Assembly (NCBI RefSeq): GCF_030445035.2
Contig: NC_080675.1
Span: forward strand, 69,642,544-69,706,543
DNA: 64,000 nucleotides
Direction of reading: 5' to 3'
From: Dasypus novemcinctus
Lineage: Eukaryota; Chordata; Mammalia; Cingulata; Dasypodidae
Part shown: piece after piece, positions 21,592-33,469 of the stretch
Numbering within the stretch: the stretch's first letter is position 1
Layout of the letters: every line of letters starts with the position of its first letter
Program-made: the position numbers and the translations under genes
Notes under the pieces: generated by a model
What the model was told of the DNA's origin: nothing
Database searches by the model: none
What the model saw: the letters and a program-made list of their open reading frames with translations, nothing else

Positions 21592-22020
21592 TGTGTTAGA
21601 CAGCCAAAAGTGTGCTGGTGCAAAATACCAGAAATCTGTTGGCTTTTATAAAGGGTATTTATTTGGGGTAGGAGCTTATATTCACAAAACCTGAAAGCAT
21701 CCAGCTTAAGGTACCATAAGAGGTACTTTCTCACCCAAAGTCATTTGCCACGTGTTGAAGCAAAATGGTGAATGATATGTGCGAGGGTTCAGCTTTCTTT
21801 CTTCCAGTTAAAGTTCCATGGTTCCAGCTTCTTCCAATCTCAGCTATAGGCTCATTTCTTTCTGGACTCAGCTACACTGGTTTCTTCACAGGGTCAGCTG
21901 CAAACTACTAGGTGAATTGCTCACCTCTATCCACCAATGCCTATTACCATGTGAACATTTCAGAGCAGACACCTGTGTTCTTATTACCACTCATAGGTCA
22001 AGAATTTAACAAACAAATCA
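21592..22020 (-). mobile_element. LTR-like element (MaLR-like), second copy, antisense
   Basis: It begins TGTGTTAGACAGCC and follows the copy at 6834 through GCAAAATACCAGAAATCTG, GGCTTTTATAAAGGGTATTT, CTTAAGGTACCATAAGAGG and CATTTCTTTCTGGACTCAGC, without the SINE. It therefore shows the family's uninterrupted order. The match fades after about 21900 and the far end is uncertain. Confidence 0.55.
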
Positions 22021-23655
22021 GGTCCATGGGGAAGAAAACCTATAGTTGTCCTAAAAAGTCAAATTTGGGAAAATAAAGTCAGTTAATGTTTAATAAAAAA
22101 CTTAACTGTGTCAGTAGTTTTTCTATTCCTGGCTTTGTGTTTATCTATCTTATTTTGTAATAAGTAAATGGAAAATTTCTGTTTTTTGGTGGTGGAGATG
22201 AGGAATGTCAGAAAATGTAGAGCCATTTATACCAGCTTAAAAACTCTTGCTTATGATGTGATTTCTGTGGAACCACAGGGACAACCATTACATGAACGAA
22301 TATAATTTTCAGCAATTCTTATGGTAATTCCAAGGTGTTAGATTATAATAACCATATTTATTCCTGAAATAAGGAAACTAGCAAAGAAGCTCCTGACTCA
22401 GTCTTAATTATGAATTATCAGCTAAGATAATGGTAAATTCTAACCATTATTTGAATTATGTGGTGACCTCTCATGATTAGGGCAACAGAATGGCAAAGAT
22501 ATATTTGCCTGGTTTTTCTTGAAATATTGGAAATAATTTTTATGTAATTCTCTCATTTTAGAATGTGTCATTAAAGACCTATTACTATGTATAAGTCAAA
22601 CCCATCAAATTTAATTATGATAATAATAAATTCTATGATAGAGGTCTATGAGACTATAACTAACTCTACTTAAAATGTCCATAATCTCATAGTTTTACAA
22701 TATCATATTAGGATAAGAAAAATACTGAATGTATGAAATATAAATTAAATGCATAGTTAAGATTGAAGCTCTTTTTATAGCTCTTTATAAAAAAAACAAA
22801 TTAAACAATTGCAATTGCAGTTATTTAAGAACTTCAGGTTCTTTTTTTTTTTTTTTTGGTCTGGTTGTCACGGAAAATTCTCTATTACCAAAATTATCAT
22901 AAAGTAGAAAAATAATACCAATGTTATAAAGGGAATGATAAATGATTCCATATTGTCTATGATGGCTTTATATAAATCAGCACTGTGTTTAATATCTTCT
23001 TTGGTACATTTAATAGCTGAAAATTGTTATTTATATTAAGTTTTCTGTTATTTGAACAGTAAACTAATATTTACCATAGTTTTTTGGCTCCTGGAGTGCT
23101 TCTTTTCCCCCCAGTTTTCCTCTCTGATTTCTTACTGACCCCCTCCTTTAGGAAAACACAGAGATGGGGTGTAGGTGGGACTTTATTTCTCTTCAAAAAA
23201 TCACAGTATCATCTCTTGCAATTGCTGGGGAAAATCTTTAGTTTTTGACAGTCATTTATGTTACCTATTTTATAGATCTTTTTCAACATTCAATGCTCCC
23301 TGGAGACTATTGAGCTTGCCAATGTTTCTTTTTAAAATATTAATAATTCATACTCTCCCTACATGGGAAAAAGGTTGAAGACAATAAGAATGGCAAATAA
23401 GGAAAAAGATGAAACCAAGAGTGCTGTTAATTTTGGAGAAAGCTCAGAAATTTAAAGGGGTAAATCATCTAGATGTGTGTTTAAGAGAGGTATATAAAAG
23501 TTAAAAAAGTGAAAGCTAAAAGGAAAGAATGATTAATTTACAGTTTTTGCTTCTGGTATTAAGAAGAATAACACAATTCTTCAGTGAAGATCAACATTCT
23601 AAGACCACAAACTTTCAGAGCAATATATTCTATGACTGCATTACTTCCTGCATCC
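22021..23655. other. No gene seen; T-run at about 22841-22857
   Basis: Anonymous AT-rich sequence. The T-run could be an antisense poly(A) tail, but nothing recognisable follows it. Confidence 0.35.
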
Positions 23656-24899
23656 ATTCCTTCTTTTGGTAAATATTGACTGAGTATATTATTTTATTAC
23701 ATGCACAGTGATAGATGTCAGAAACATAAACATTCCTAAGGAGCTTGCTCTTTAGCAGAAGTACCTGGGTAAATTAATCAGAAAATGGCAAAATATGATT
23801 TTATTGGTATAGTCTAGACATCTATCTGGGAAACTATAGATGCAAGAAAAAAAGTGTTCAGTGCATCTTGGAGTGAGATAATGTAGCACCTCATTGAAGA
23901 AAAACTGGGGGTTCATATCTGGTCCCATAGGAAACAAATCCTGAAGCAGAAGCTTATTGATAAAACTTTACTGGGGAATGCAGTCCTTGGGAAGGAGCCA
24001 CTGAGGTGAAAGGAGGTTGAACTACTTCATATAGAACAAATAAAATAGAGTGTTACAAACTTGGACAGAACTTCCTGACAAGAGATTTGCTCTTTCTAAT
24101 AGGTTATCTTCAGTGGGTTCCTGTTAATGGCCCAGGGGACAGGAGGAGGACGGGAGATAACTTTTTCTATTAACTCTAATATACCATTGATCAAAATTTG
24201 CCACCATGAGTAAGAATTCTCTATCACTTCCGGGTGTGCATGTGGTGTCTTGCTACTTCTAAGAATGAGCAGTAAGAGGGATGTATCTGGTCTGGAAGCA
24301 AGAAGCAGCAGGAGCATATGCATGGGGTGAAGTCAGGCACAGGTGCACATGCAAGCAGGGAGAGGGAACTAAAGCAATAGCTTCAGTGGCCCCTCAGCTG
24401 GGAGCATTAGCTGTGACAGCAGCAGTAACTCAGTCACAGGACAATGGGAATCACACAAGTTTTTGTTAGGGTGGCTCAGCAAGCCATGAAGCAGGTGTGC
24501 TGCCTCGGCATGATAAATAAACTGAGTCTAGTACATGCTGCTAAAGGTTAGTCTTGAAAATAACTAGGTGGTCAAAAAGTCAAGGGAAAATGTACGTGCA
24601 ACCAGAGGGAGCAGCATGAAAAAAAAGTGAGAAAACTTTTAACCATGTCTACAATACTCTTGAATCTACCGCCTCTTCCCACTGATTGAGTTACAACCCT
24701 GGTTCAGGTCTGGATTACCATAAGAGTCTTTTTAATTAATATTTCCGTGTTCAAGTTTGCCCCTTAGCATTTATAGTTTTCATTTTGTAATGAAAATGTG
24801 ATTGTATCCTTTCAAATCTTAAAATATTTCAGTTAATTTTCATTCATTTAGGATAAAATTTTCAACTTTTAACATGGCCTTCTGGGGTTTTCTGGCCCC
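23656..24899. other. Anonymous sequence with a GC-richer block at 23940-24540
   Basis: The first 150 bases (GTAAATATTGACTGAGTA..., then AAACATAAACATTCCTAAGG) resemble an ancient repeat word common in mammals. The block at 23940-24540 is GC-richer and LTR-like in feel, with AATAAACTGAG near its end, but I found no terminal repeats, target duplication or reading frame and leave it unclassified. Confidence 0.3.
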
Positions 24900-25030
24900 A
24901 ATTTACATTTCATCTTAGCCCAGGCTTAATGGCTCTTTCTTTCTTTCATGTACCAAGATATTTCCCGTTCCTGCATTCTCAGTGCCTAGCATAGTGTCTG
25001 ATACATAATATCTATGGGGGTAATGAATGT
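24900..25030 (+). repeat. L2 3'-end fragment
   Basis: CTCAGTGCCTAGCATAGTGT followed by CTGATACATAATATC and GTAATGAATG matches the well-known L2 3' terminus (GCCTAGCACAGTGCCTGGCA pattern). Confidence 0.55.
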
Positions 25031-26189
25031 AATATTGCCTCTAAGGAGCTCCATTCAGCTGGAGAGGGAGAGGCAGTCTCATGGATGTGTCAGAGGTTAG
25101 AATAAGATCTACATAACATGCTATCGAAACTAATTTTTTTGGAGGAGGAGAGGGCATTAGAAAATCTTCAGAGCATTAGCACTTGATGTAAAAGAAAACT
25201 GGACATTTTCCAGATAGTTATTGACTATAAGGGCATTCTAGAAGGAAATATAAAAACAATGTTTGGAGTTATGAAACCCTATAGCATAATCAGACCTAGC
25301 CCTCTGGCATCTGTGTGGAGAAAATGCCACAGAGGAGACTGGAAAGGGAGATTTCCCATTAGAATTGTTCAGAATTGCAGGGTCAGATACATGTCTTCTC
25401 ATAAAAGCAAACCTTCTGGACAAGCTACACTCCACTCTATCAAGGCTACTTGTTGTTATAATATGTTTTTTTACCAAAGGATGTTCCAATTGTAAATCCC
25501 ATCATATCATACTTATCATTATATATAAAATTATATTTACCTTCTTTTGTTAAAATATCCATGTTACTTGGTATGTTATTTAAGCCTGGCTTTTGGTCTA
25601 TAGCTATATGAGGGCAAAAGAATTACCCTTTACATCTCCTGTGGTTGTTCCTTCAAAAATTTGTATTATATTTTATTGTTTGTATTATGGTTATTCTTCT
25701 TATGTTAAAATAGCTCTTTTCTAAATTATTTTCTTTTACAATTTTATTAGCCTTTGTGTATACATCTGTAAGTCTCCTGCCAAGCATGTGGCTCACATTC
25801 CTCCAGAGAGAGGTTTTTTGTCCTTTTTCCTTCTCAATAATTCTTTTTTTTTTCTGTGATCATAAAGTAATGACACAAAAGAAGAAAAACTGTTCTTTGA
25901 CACTTTCTATAAATACAAGTTCCTCCATGCTCTATTGTCCTTTTTTATACAAAGGTATAGATTTCAAATAAAAATAAAGATATACTGGTGATCTTTAAAA
26001 AACAGAGGTTCTTATATTTACATAGTTCTTCACCATTCAGTTAAAAATACATTTATATTATCTCAATACATGAATCAAATCCAGGTATTCAAAGTAAATG
26101 GAAATAAATAATAGACCTCCCTACATAATGAAATATCGGTTATGTACCAAAAATGAATAAAAGCAATAATAATGATATGCTACTACTAC
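25031..26189. other. No gene seen
   Basis: AT-rich sequence; open frames at 25238-25495 overlap on both strands and resemble no known protein. Confidence 0.35.
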
Positions 26190-26345
26190 TACTAATAAAC
26201 GGTGAACTCTGATCCAAACACTGTTCTGGGAACTTTATATAGATTATTTCCAATCTTCAAAATTCCCTACAATATTGTAATGAAATAATATATTCTATTA
26301 AAATTAGTAGGCATAAACATAGAGAGACCTTTAAGAAAATGTAAA
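26190..26345 (-). repeat. MIR SINE remnant, antisense
   Basis: The order AACACTGTTCTGGGAACTTT, then TTTCCAATCTTCAAAATTCC and GCATAAACATAGAGAGACC follows the antisense MIR core and 3' part. It is strongly decayed, with a (TAC)n run at its edge. Confidence 0.5.
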
Positions 26346-27124
26346 TAAATCTTTATGATGCAAATAAGTAAGCCCCATCTGTAGGTAGCAATGATGCCAT
26401 GTAAATATGAATTCCCAGAGTTTTCATGCTCCATAACTCTTACCTATTACTGGTATCTTCATAGTTCATTCCAGCACTAACTTGTCCTAACAGCTCTCAG
26501 CATACAGTGACATTTTGAAATGTGTTTGGGAGAATAGGCACTTACCTCAGGTCTCGGAGTACATATATAGAGGAGATGGTGGTGGCAATATGGCACACAT
26601 CTTTATGTATGTCCTTAAATAGTCATTTCTATTATATAAGTGGATATAAACATGTAAAGGGAAAAATATGGGTATTAATGGCATGTGAATGTGAAGATCC
26701 AGATGCAATGTCTTCTGTGATTTTATTTTCTTTATAGTTATTCTTTTTGCTTTTAAGACCTGAGAATGGACACAAAGAGCAGACCACTGGGGCAGTGAGG
26801 GGAAGGGAAGAGAAAAAAAAAAGGCCTATTTAAAAAGGGTTTACACCCATTGGGGTGCAGATTTGGATGAAAAACATTTGTTTGGGCACATAGTTCAATT
26901 TACCACCATAATAGTTGCTTAATTTAGAATATGCTTAGTTTTCAGGCAATATTGAAAAAAGTTCATTTGAGCTCTTTTGAGACTAAATGTAAAATTAGGT
27001 TTATTAACTCTTGTGTTTCAGACAGTTTGACTTTATTTGTGTTTACTCACTTAATTCTCCCAAAAGACTATGAGGTTATAATAAATGCTGAATGAATTTT
27101 GTCAGTTATGTGCCTGTCTTTAGT
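26346..27124. other. No gene seen
   Basis: AT-rich, with an A-run at about 26814-26824. Confidence 0.35.
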
Positions 27125-27305
27125 TTTCTAATTGCTTTTGAATATATAACCTTATTTTTAACTCACCAAAGGTACTACCTTTATTCCTATTTTTCAAATG
27201 AAAAAAATGGGAAAACAATAAGTTTCTTTCTCTGGGTCACCTGAGAGCTATTTTACTCTCAAACCTGAATGCTTAATTTTTAAGCTATGACTGCCACAGT
27301 CACAT
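27125..27305 (-). repeat. MIR SINE, antisense
   Basis: AACTCACCAAAGGTACTACC, TTTTTCAAATGAAAAAAATG, TCTGGGTCACCTGAGAGC, CAAACCTGAATGC and AAGCTATGACTGCC follow the complete antisense MIR consensus from 3' part to tRNA-like head. Confidence 0.7.
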
Positions 27306-27344
27306 GTAAACAATTGAAAATTGTGCCTTAAAGTTGCTAAAACA

Positions 27345-27505
27345 TCATGGCAGAGTGGAAAGAGCATAGCTTTAGTGGCAGACAGGCATAAGTTTGACTC
27401 CCGATCTTACACAATTTAATTAACCTCTCTGAACCTCAGTTTCCTCATCTGTAAATTGCAGAATTATTCTGAGAAATAGAGAAATTACCTATAAAGTGTA
27501 GAGTT
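27345..27505 (+). repeat. MIR SINE, sense
   Basis: GGCAGAGTGGAAAGAGCATAG, then TTTGACTCCCGATCTTAC, then AACCTCTCTGAACCTCAGTT and TCCTCATCTGTAAATTGCAG is a sense MIR with tRNA-like head and core domain. Its head faces the head of the antisense MIR 40 bases to the left. Confidence 0.8.
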
Positions 27506-28139
27506 TTTTGTAGATATCTCTTATTATCAGTGCTAAAACAGTATAAATTGCTATAATGAACATTTAATTGATTTGGGATATTAAGATTAATATGTCATTT
27601 CACTGAAAACAAGATTGTATGTAAGTTCAGAAAACATCATTTTAATTGTAGAGGAAAAGCCATTTCATTTTGTAGTTCATGTAAAATCTAAGGTTTCCCA
27701 AGAGGGTGTTTGAATATAGCCAAAATAATAACTATCTTAAGAAATCCATATTGTCTTTGACAAAGTCTGTGAATAAATACCTGAAAATTGAAATAGTTTT
27801 GTTCACAGTTCCAAGTAAGTTATCTGATTTTCTTTATTCTCCATAGAATAAGAACTAGTTGATTGTATTTATTTTGTCTGCATCATTTAAACACAGATGT
27901 CTCTATTATTCAAATTGCCAACATGTTCTTATGTTAAGTAGGATCTTTCATTTTTCCAAGGGCCAAAAAGAAAAGACCAGATTCAATAGGGATAATCAGA
28001 CTAGATAACATTATCATTAGCCCAATTTCTAGATTCTGGGTACCTAGGGATAGGCAGTCTTCAATACTTGCAGAATTGAGATCCAGGATACTTTGCTTTT
28101 GAGGCTTTGTCCTTTAAAATTGCATCCTCAAAAAGACAT
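27506..28139. other. No gene seen
   Basis: AT-rich sequence without recognisable features. Confidence 0.35.
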
Positions 28140-28260
28140 TTTCACTTCCATTAGACTATAAGATTTGCAAAGGTTAGGACAATGTCTTTCTTTTACAACA
28201 ATGTGTCAATAGAGTCGAGCAAAATGCCAGGTACATGATATATCCCTAAATGCACTAAGA
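28140..28260 (+). repeat. L2 3'-end fragment
   Basis: TTAGACTATAAGATTTGCAA, then GGACAATGTCTTTC and AAAATGCCAGGTACATGATA correspond, with many changes, to the L2 terminus. Confidence 0.45.
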
Positions 28261-28949
28261 TTTCTATCTTTATATTTATCTCATTTCAGTCAACTGCAAA
28301 ATCTTCTTAAAAATCATCTAAATTCACTGCTTTCCATTTTTTACAATTTGCTATCTTTGTGAATATCTTCTTAGGGCCAACCCTCCAGTGACTGTAAAAT
28401 AATTAGGTGATGGATTACTATGTTCTTTGGAAAAAAAATACATTTTTATCATGATATTTAAAAGCAATCATAATGTCAATAATTATGTAACAATCACCCC
28501 CTTTACCCTTAAATTACATATGTGATTTACTCAGTATTCTTAATGTGGAATATACAAATTGGCATGTCATTTTTGGAGTGTGATTATGATCTTTACAAAG
28601 TATTTGCATGGTCTAAATCTTCTTTTTATATGAAACTAAGGACATGGTTAAAGTTTTACTAACCATGTCTAAGATAACAATGATATACAGCATATGACTG
28701 ATTTAAAACAATACCAATTTTTATTGTTTTAACACATTTTAAACAACATTTAAAGTTTTATGTTGAGCATGTTTTTTTTCTTTTTTACTAGTCGATGTGA
28801 ATTACAATGTTTTTCTATAAAATGATTATTTAAAACCATTATTAAGTTACCACTTTTCATGAAAAGAGTGCATGGAAACTCTCCTTACAATTATTTGACA
28901 AATAGTTGAATTTAATATACTTTCAGGATGACATCACTAAAGAGTATTG
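28261..28949. other. No gene seen
   Basis: Very AT-rich sequence. Confidence 0.35.
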
Positions 28950-29045
28950 TAGATCAATAGTTTTCAAATATGATCATGTAACTGAATCACCTGAGGACTC
29001 TCTTAAAAGTGCAAATACAGGAGTCTGACCTAAGACCCTGTAAAA
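28950..29045. repeat. Old hAT (MER5-like) fragment
   Basis: ATAGTTTTCAAATATGATCA, then TGAATCACCTGAGGACTC and TTAAAAGTGCAAATACAGG match the left half of a common mammalian hAT MITE. The right half is missing, and an ERV-like block starts 40 bases further on. Confidence 0.4.
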
Positions 29046-29084
29046 TGTTAAATTTTATGTTAAATAGAATATAAAAGGGAAAGG

Positions 29085-30140
29085 CTTGGGCACCAATTTT
29101 TTTAGGCAAGGTAGTGAAGAGTTTATTAAGAAACAAGAAAAGAAAAACAATATGCAATCTGAGACATGGACTGCAGGTGTGGCACAGGAGAGTCTCCACA
29201 TCGGGTCCTGAGTTAGGTCTTTTAAGATTTTCCTCCTCCCCATTCTTATGTTGGAGAAGGACCAGTGGTTGCTTGTTGTTCTGATTGCTTTATGATTCCT
29301 GCCTGTTAGCTCTCAAGGGACTAGTGGGGAGGCCTGTTGTTTGGAGTTATCTAGGGCTTTACCTTGACCCTAGAAAAAATTCCAAATGGGACCTCATGGG
29401 CAGGGCCTAGGTGGGGTCTTTCTGGGTTTGTCCTTAGTAGCAGGTTTTCCCTGAGGGGGTTTCCAGATGGCTTCTCAAGGCCATGTTCTCGGCCAAATGC
29501 CAGACACCTTGCTTTTTCCCTATACTAATCTGCCTCGATTAACCCCTCAGAGAGTTTACACCATTATTCTTAATGGCAAGCTGAAGGGCAATGGTCATTT
29601 TTCTGGAGCTGCCTCCTGCTAGTTAGAGGGAGTAGGTCCTGCCTGACAGAATGTAAAATCCTCTGGCTATTCTTTTGAGGTTGAGAGAAGATAGGTTTGG
29701 CACCATGGTTGGAGCTGGATGAAATGCCCATGTGACTAATATCTTGTTCTGGAGGACATTGATTCTGGAAGAAATAAACTTTGTTAGAATTTAAGATACA
29801 TGATTCTATTAAAAGGATAAAAAAGATGGTAAGCAGGCCCCTAAAGGGGACCAATCATGACATACTGAACCATGAAAGTGAGAAAGATCAGGTGCCTTCA
29901 GAGCTGCATCCTCCCAAAGGTGATGGGAAATAGCATTCTTCCCTGAGTTATTTTATGCTGTTGAGAGATTGTGGTAGACCTTCTGGGTTTGGTATGAACT
30001 GCCAACCCCAGATCCCACTGCAGTGGTTCAGCCTAGACAGCAAGAAGTATGAGGAGAGGCACTGCCCTAGACATAAACTCACAAAGACAGTATCAGTGAC
30101 AACAAGACAAGCATATGGCAAGCAAAATAAAGATAGTACT
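29085..30140 (-). mobile_element. Endogenous retrovirus remnant, antisense (LTR plus possible env tail)
   Basis: On the minus strand, 29085-29560 looks like an LTR end: it carries AATAAA (minus strand of 29122-29127) about 35 bases before a sequence ending GGTGCCCA. The block is GC-richer than its surroundings. Next to it, 29570-29854 is a 94-residue minus-strand frame whose first 25 residues are hydrophobic (GLLTIFFILLIESCILN), similar in spacing to the membrane anchor and start of the cytoplasmic tail of gamma-type ERV envelope proteins. A stop lies just upstream. No gag or pol is visible. The LTR boundary and class are uncertain. Confidence 0.4.
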
Positions 30141-30532
30141 TAAGAGAGTCATTCTTTTATCTTATAGGCACATTTATTAATTACTTAAATAAATTAAGTT
30201 TACCAAAGCTTTTAATATGTTTGATATCCCTCTGCATATGATCTAGAATAGAAGAGATATTATCACATTCATCAGGCATATAGGTACATTACTTCATACT
30301 AGTTAATGCACAAGTTACTTTTTGAGCTGTAGTTAATAGCTCTAAACTCCAGGTTTGCCATACCATACATGTTGTCTTCCCATGGGAGCAGGCCATAATG
30401 ACAATTATGTTTGTTTAAGTTCTACTCACATCACTCTGGTAATTATTGCTCCTTGGGCACAAATATTTTTAACATAGACCACAGGTCATTCTGACACACA
30501 ACAAAATTTGGAATTTACTATTTGTGGTAGGT
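30141..30532. other. No gene seen
   Basis: AT-rich sequence between the ERV remnant and the MaLR-like LTR. Confidence 0.35.
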
Positions 30533-30981
30533 TGTATTATGTAACCCAAATTGGACATTTTCTTAATTTTAACCCATATTCCTCTTTGTATGCACCTACC
30601 GTAAATAGCACCTCTTGAGGATTTTGGTTTAAGTTAAGATGTGGTCCACCCGAATGATGTTGGGTTTATTCTAGATTTCTGGAGTCAGTTCTTTATAAGC
30701 AGAATAATTTCAGACATAATCAGAGAAAGCCACAGTGAGGAGCTGAAAATCAATAGAACTAGAAAAGAAATGGGAGGTCATCCCCATGTGACGTGAGGCT
30801 GGGATATGAGCCAAGGTACCCCAAGCACCAGAATGTTACTGATTTTGGGGATAAAGTATCACCTTGCTGATACTTTAATTTTGGACTTCTACATTTTAAA
30901 AATCATGAACCAGTACATTCCCATTGTTTAAGCCAAACCTTTGTATGGTATTTGTGATAGCATCTCAGGAAAACTAAGATT
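30533..30981 (+). mobile_element. MaLR-type (MLT1-like) solo LTR, sense
   Basis: It starts TGTGGTAGGTTGTATTATGT and runs through GTTAAGATGTGGTCCACCC, GGAGTCAGTTCTTTATAAGC, TAATTTTGGACTTCTACATT and TTGTTTAAGCCAAACC to GGAAAACTAAGA. This is the order of MLT1 LTR landmarks (stretch before a CTTATAAG block, GGACTTCTAGCCTCC, GTTTTAAGCCACCCAG, AAACTAATAC). It is about 450 bp and decayed. Confidence 0.65.
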
Positions 30982-31914
30982 CTTCTGTAGAAACTTTATT
31001 GATATTGTATAAAGGTTAGGACTATACTTAAGTCTCCACTAGCTTGTTAGTAATATTTTACAAATATCTAAATTACATGTAAAGTATCTTTTCCATGATC
31101 ATTTATTGTTAAATTGTACTCTCTCTTTTCCTTTCTCTCTCTCTCTTTAAATTAGACTGCTTCAGAAAATGCATTTAGGTAAAGCAAAGTATATCAGTAG
31201 AATGTAGGCGATAACTTGATCTTTCCCATTTCTTCACCCCCTCTTGTATCAATACTATTTTTCTGGTGAATTCTCAATTTCTTCCAGAAGAGGTAGTAGA
31301 AATGCCCCTTCCCTGCTGGTGTTTGGAATGGACATGTGATTAATTTTGGCTGATGTAGTGTGGGCAGACATGACGGAATGCCACTTCCCAGCCTAGGACT
31401 TTAGAGACACTGCATGTTTTTTAATATTATTTCCATGATTACTTTTGTTTAGTTATTGTTACTAGTGTGTTAATTTGAATTATTTATAAAAATTGTGTGG
31501 TGTGTATGCTTGTATAAGAAATATTTATTAAATATTGGGGTTCACTATAAAGCACAAATTTCAGCTTATGCAAAGGGTTTGTATTGGTAGCCTAAAATGA
31601 GGTCTTTGTTTGGTAGCAGAGTCATTACTGCTAAACCACAGAGCCATGTGTGTACATAAAAGCTTATGTATGGTTATACACCTCTGAGGTTTTTTGTTTC
31701 TTCATTATGCAACATTATGCTAGTCAGAAATAACATACTTGTAGTTAGGATAGTATATTTATGGTATAACACACAATGACAAAGAAAAATCAAATAATCC
31801 TACTCAAACAAATTAGTCATATACTTAAAACTTTCTAAAGATACCAATATTGGCAATTGCATTTAATATCAAAGAATTAGAGATGTTTATAACCTATAAT
31901 AAGCCATCTTTACT
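30982..31914. other. No gene seen
   Basis: Includes a CT-rich run at about 31121-31148; otherwise anonymous. Confidence 0.35.
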
Positions 31915-31990
31915 ATTTCTTGTTTGTCTTTATATTTCTGGCACTTAGCATAGGATCAGCACTCAAATATATGTTGAATAATTAAGTAAA
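31915..31990 (+). repeat. L2 3'-end fragment
   Basis: TTCTGGCACTTAGCATAGGA, then GCACTCAAATATATGTTGAA and TAATTAAGTAAA fits the L2 terminus. Confidence 0.45.
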
Positions 31991-33469
31991 AGGTGGACTG
32001 AATGAATTAAGCTGAAGAATTTATACAATTTATAGAAACAATAATTTAATTTGTAGATATTTAAATATAGATAATTAATGTATTTACATTTTCAATAAAA
32101 TTTGATTATGTACCATTTATGATAGCTTTATTAGTTCTCATAACTAAGTAATAAAAGCAATTAAGGTTCTAACAGTTTTCTCTTGTTAACTTTATAAAAA
32201 ATAATGAATACTTCCAGAATGAAATATGCAAATGCCATTTGTAATTAAACCTATTTTCTAACTTAGAGAATTATGTTATGATTCATTCATTATAATTACA
32301 CCAATACTTTATTTTTGTCATTTTGATAGTCAGTAAACCATAAGTTTCAAGTGAATGGCATTTGAAGTTTATGTAACAGTACATCAAATGATTACTTCCG
32401 TTAATGACTTACATGGTGTTGAATGTAAATATCTCATAAGAACAAGATTTAGATCATTGTAGTCCAGACAGGTTTAATCCACAAACCTTACTAGCAATAT
32501 CATATATTATTTTTTGTGGACCCTTGGCTATATTTGTGTGTGTTTGATATTTTACTGTGCCAGTGGCAAAGTTCAAGTAATTGATAGGCACATAAAAAAT
32601 CATGGTAGAACACTATTCTCATATTATCTCTGAGTGGAAAATTAAATACATGTTGTAATGCACAGAAAGTTGCTAAATTTTAATGGCTTTTCCTTTGATA
32701 TATTAAACAAAGTATAAATATAATTTATATATATATTTTGGTTCTTTTCCATTTAAGTTTTGGAATCACTCACTGATAACACCCTGAATGTGAGTCAACT
32801 CCATTTTTTTGGCTTTTCTCTCCAATATGCATTTCTCATTAATTGTCATCTTTTTTACTCCATCATGTCTTTTGAGATGCTCTCTAAAATGAACAACTCT
32901 TTGTCCAATCTCCCTTTGATACTCATCACTTAGGAAAAAGGAAACAAATGTGTACTGCTCCCTCTTCCACTAGAGTAAGTTTTTTGTCTTCCAAAAAGCC
33001 TTTTTCAAGTGATTTGCATCCTGATACCACTCTTAGCATCTTTTTCATGGAAGCCCTCTTGTAAACTTCAGGACATTCATCCACTTCCTTCACTGATTTT
33101 AGCTCATGGACCACAATTTTCTCATTCAATTCATTTTCTACCGTAATTTTCTCAGTTGTAAAAATGTACATTGAAAGCCCTTTTAAAATTCTGGTCTTGC
33201 GGTTCCTTGACTTTCATAATTACAATAGTCCTCACAGAACCTTAGGAAACCCACAACTAACATAAAAATGTATCTCTATTCAGAAACCTCTTCCTATATG
33301 TTCAATTGCTAAATTATTTTTCTCATTACATACTTAAGTCTTCTATCACGTACATTTCCATTGATTTTACTCATGGTGACATTTATTAAACTGACTATGG
33401 CAGACATTAGTGGTCCTGCATCTCACTGGTGCTCCCAGTTAGACTTTACCCAGGAAAATATCCATAGTT
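31991..33469. other. No gene seen
   Basis: AT-rich. A minus-strand frame at 32926-33171 (81 residues) is the longest here; it has no motif I recognise, no splice context and no relatives in the window. Confidence 0.35.

Noticed and set aside
32926..33171. 81-residue minus-strand open frame
   Set aside because: No known motif, no splice or promoter context; frames this long are expected by chance in 64 kb.
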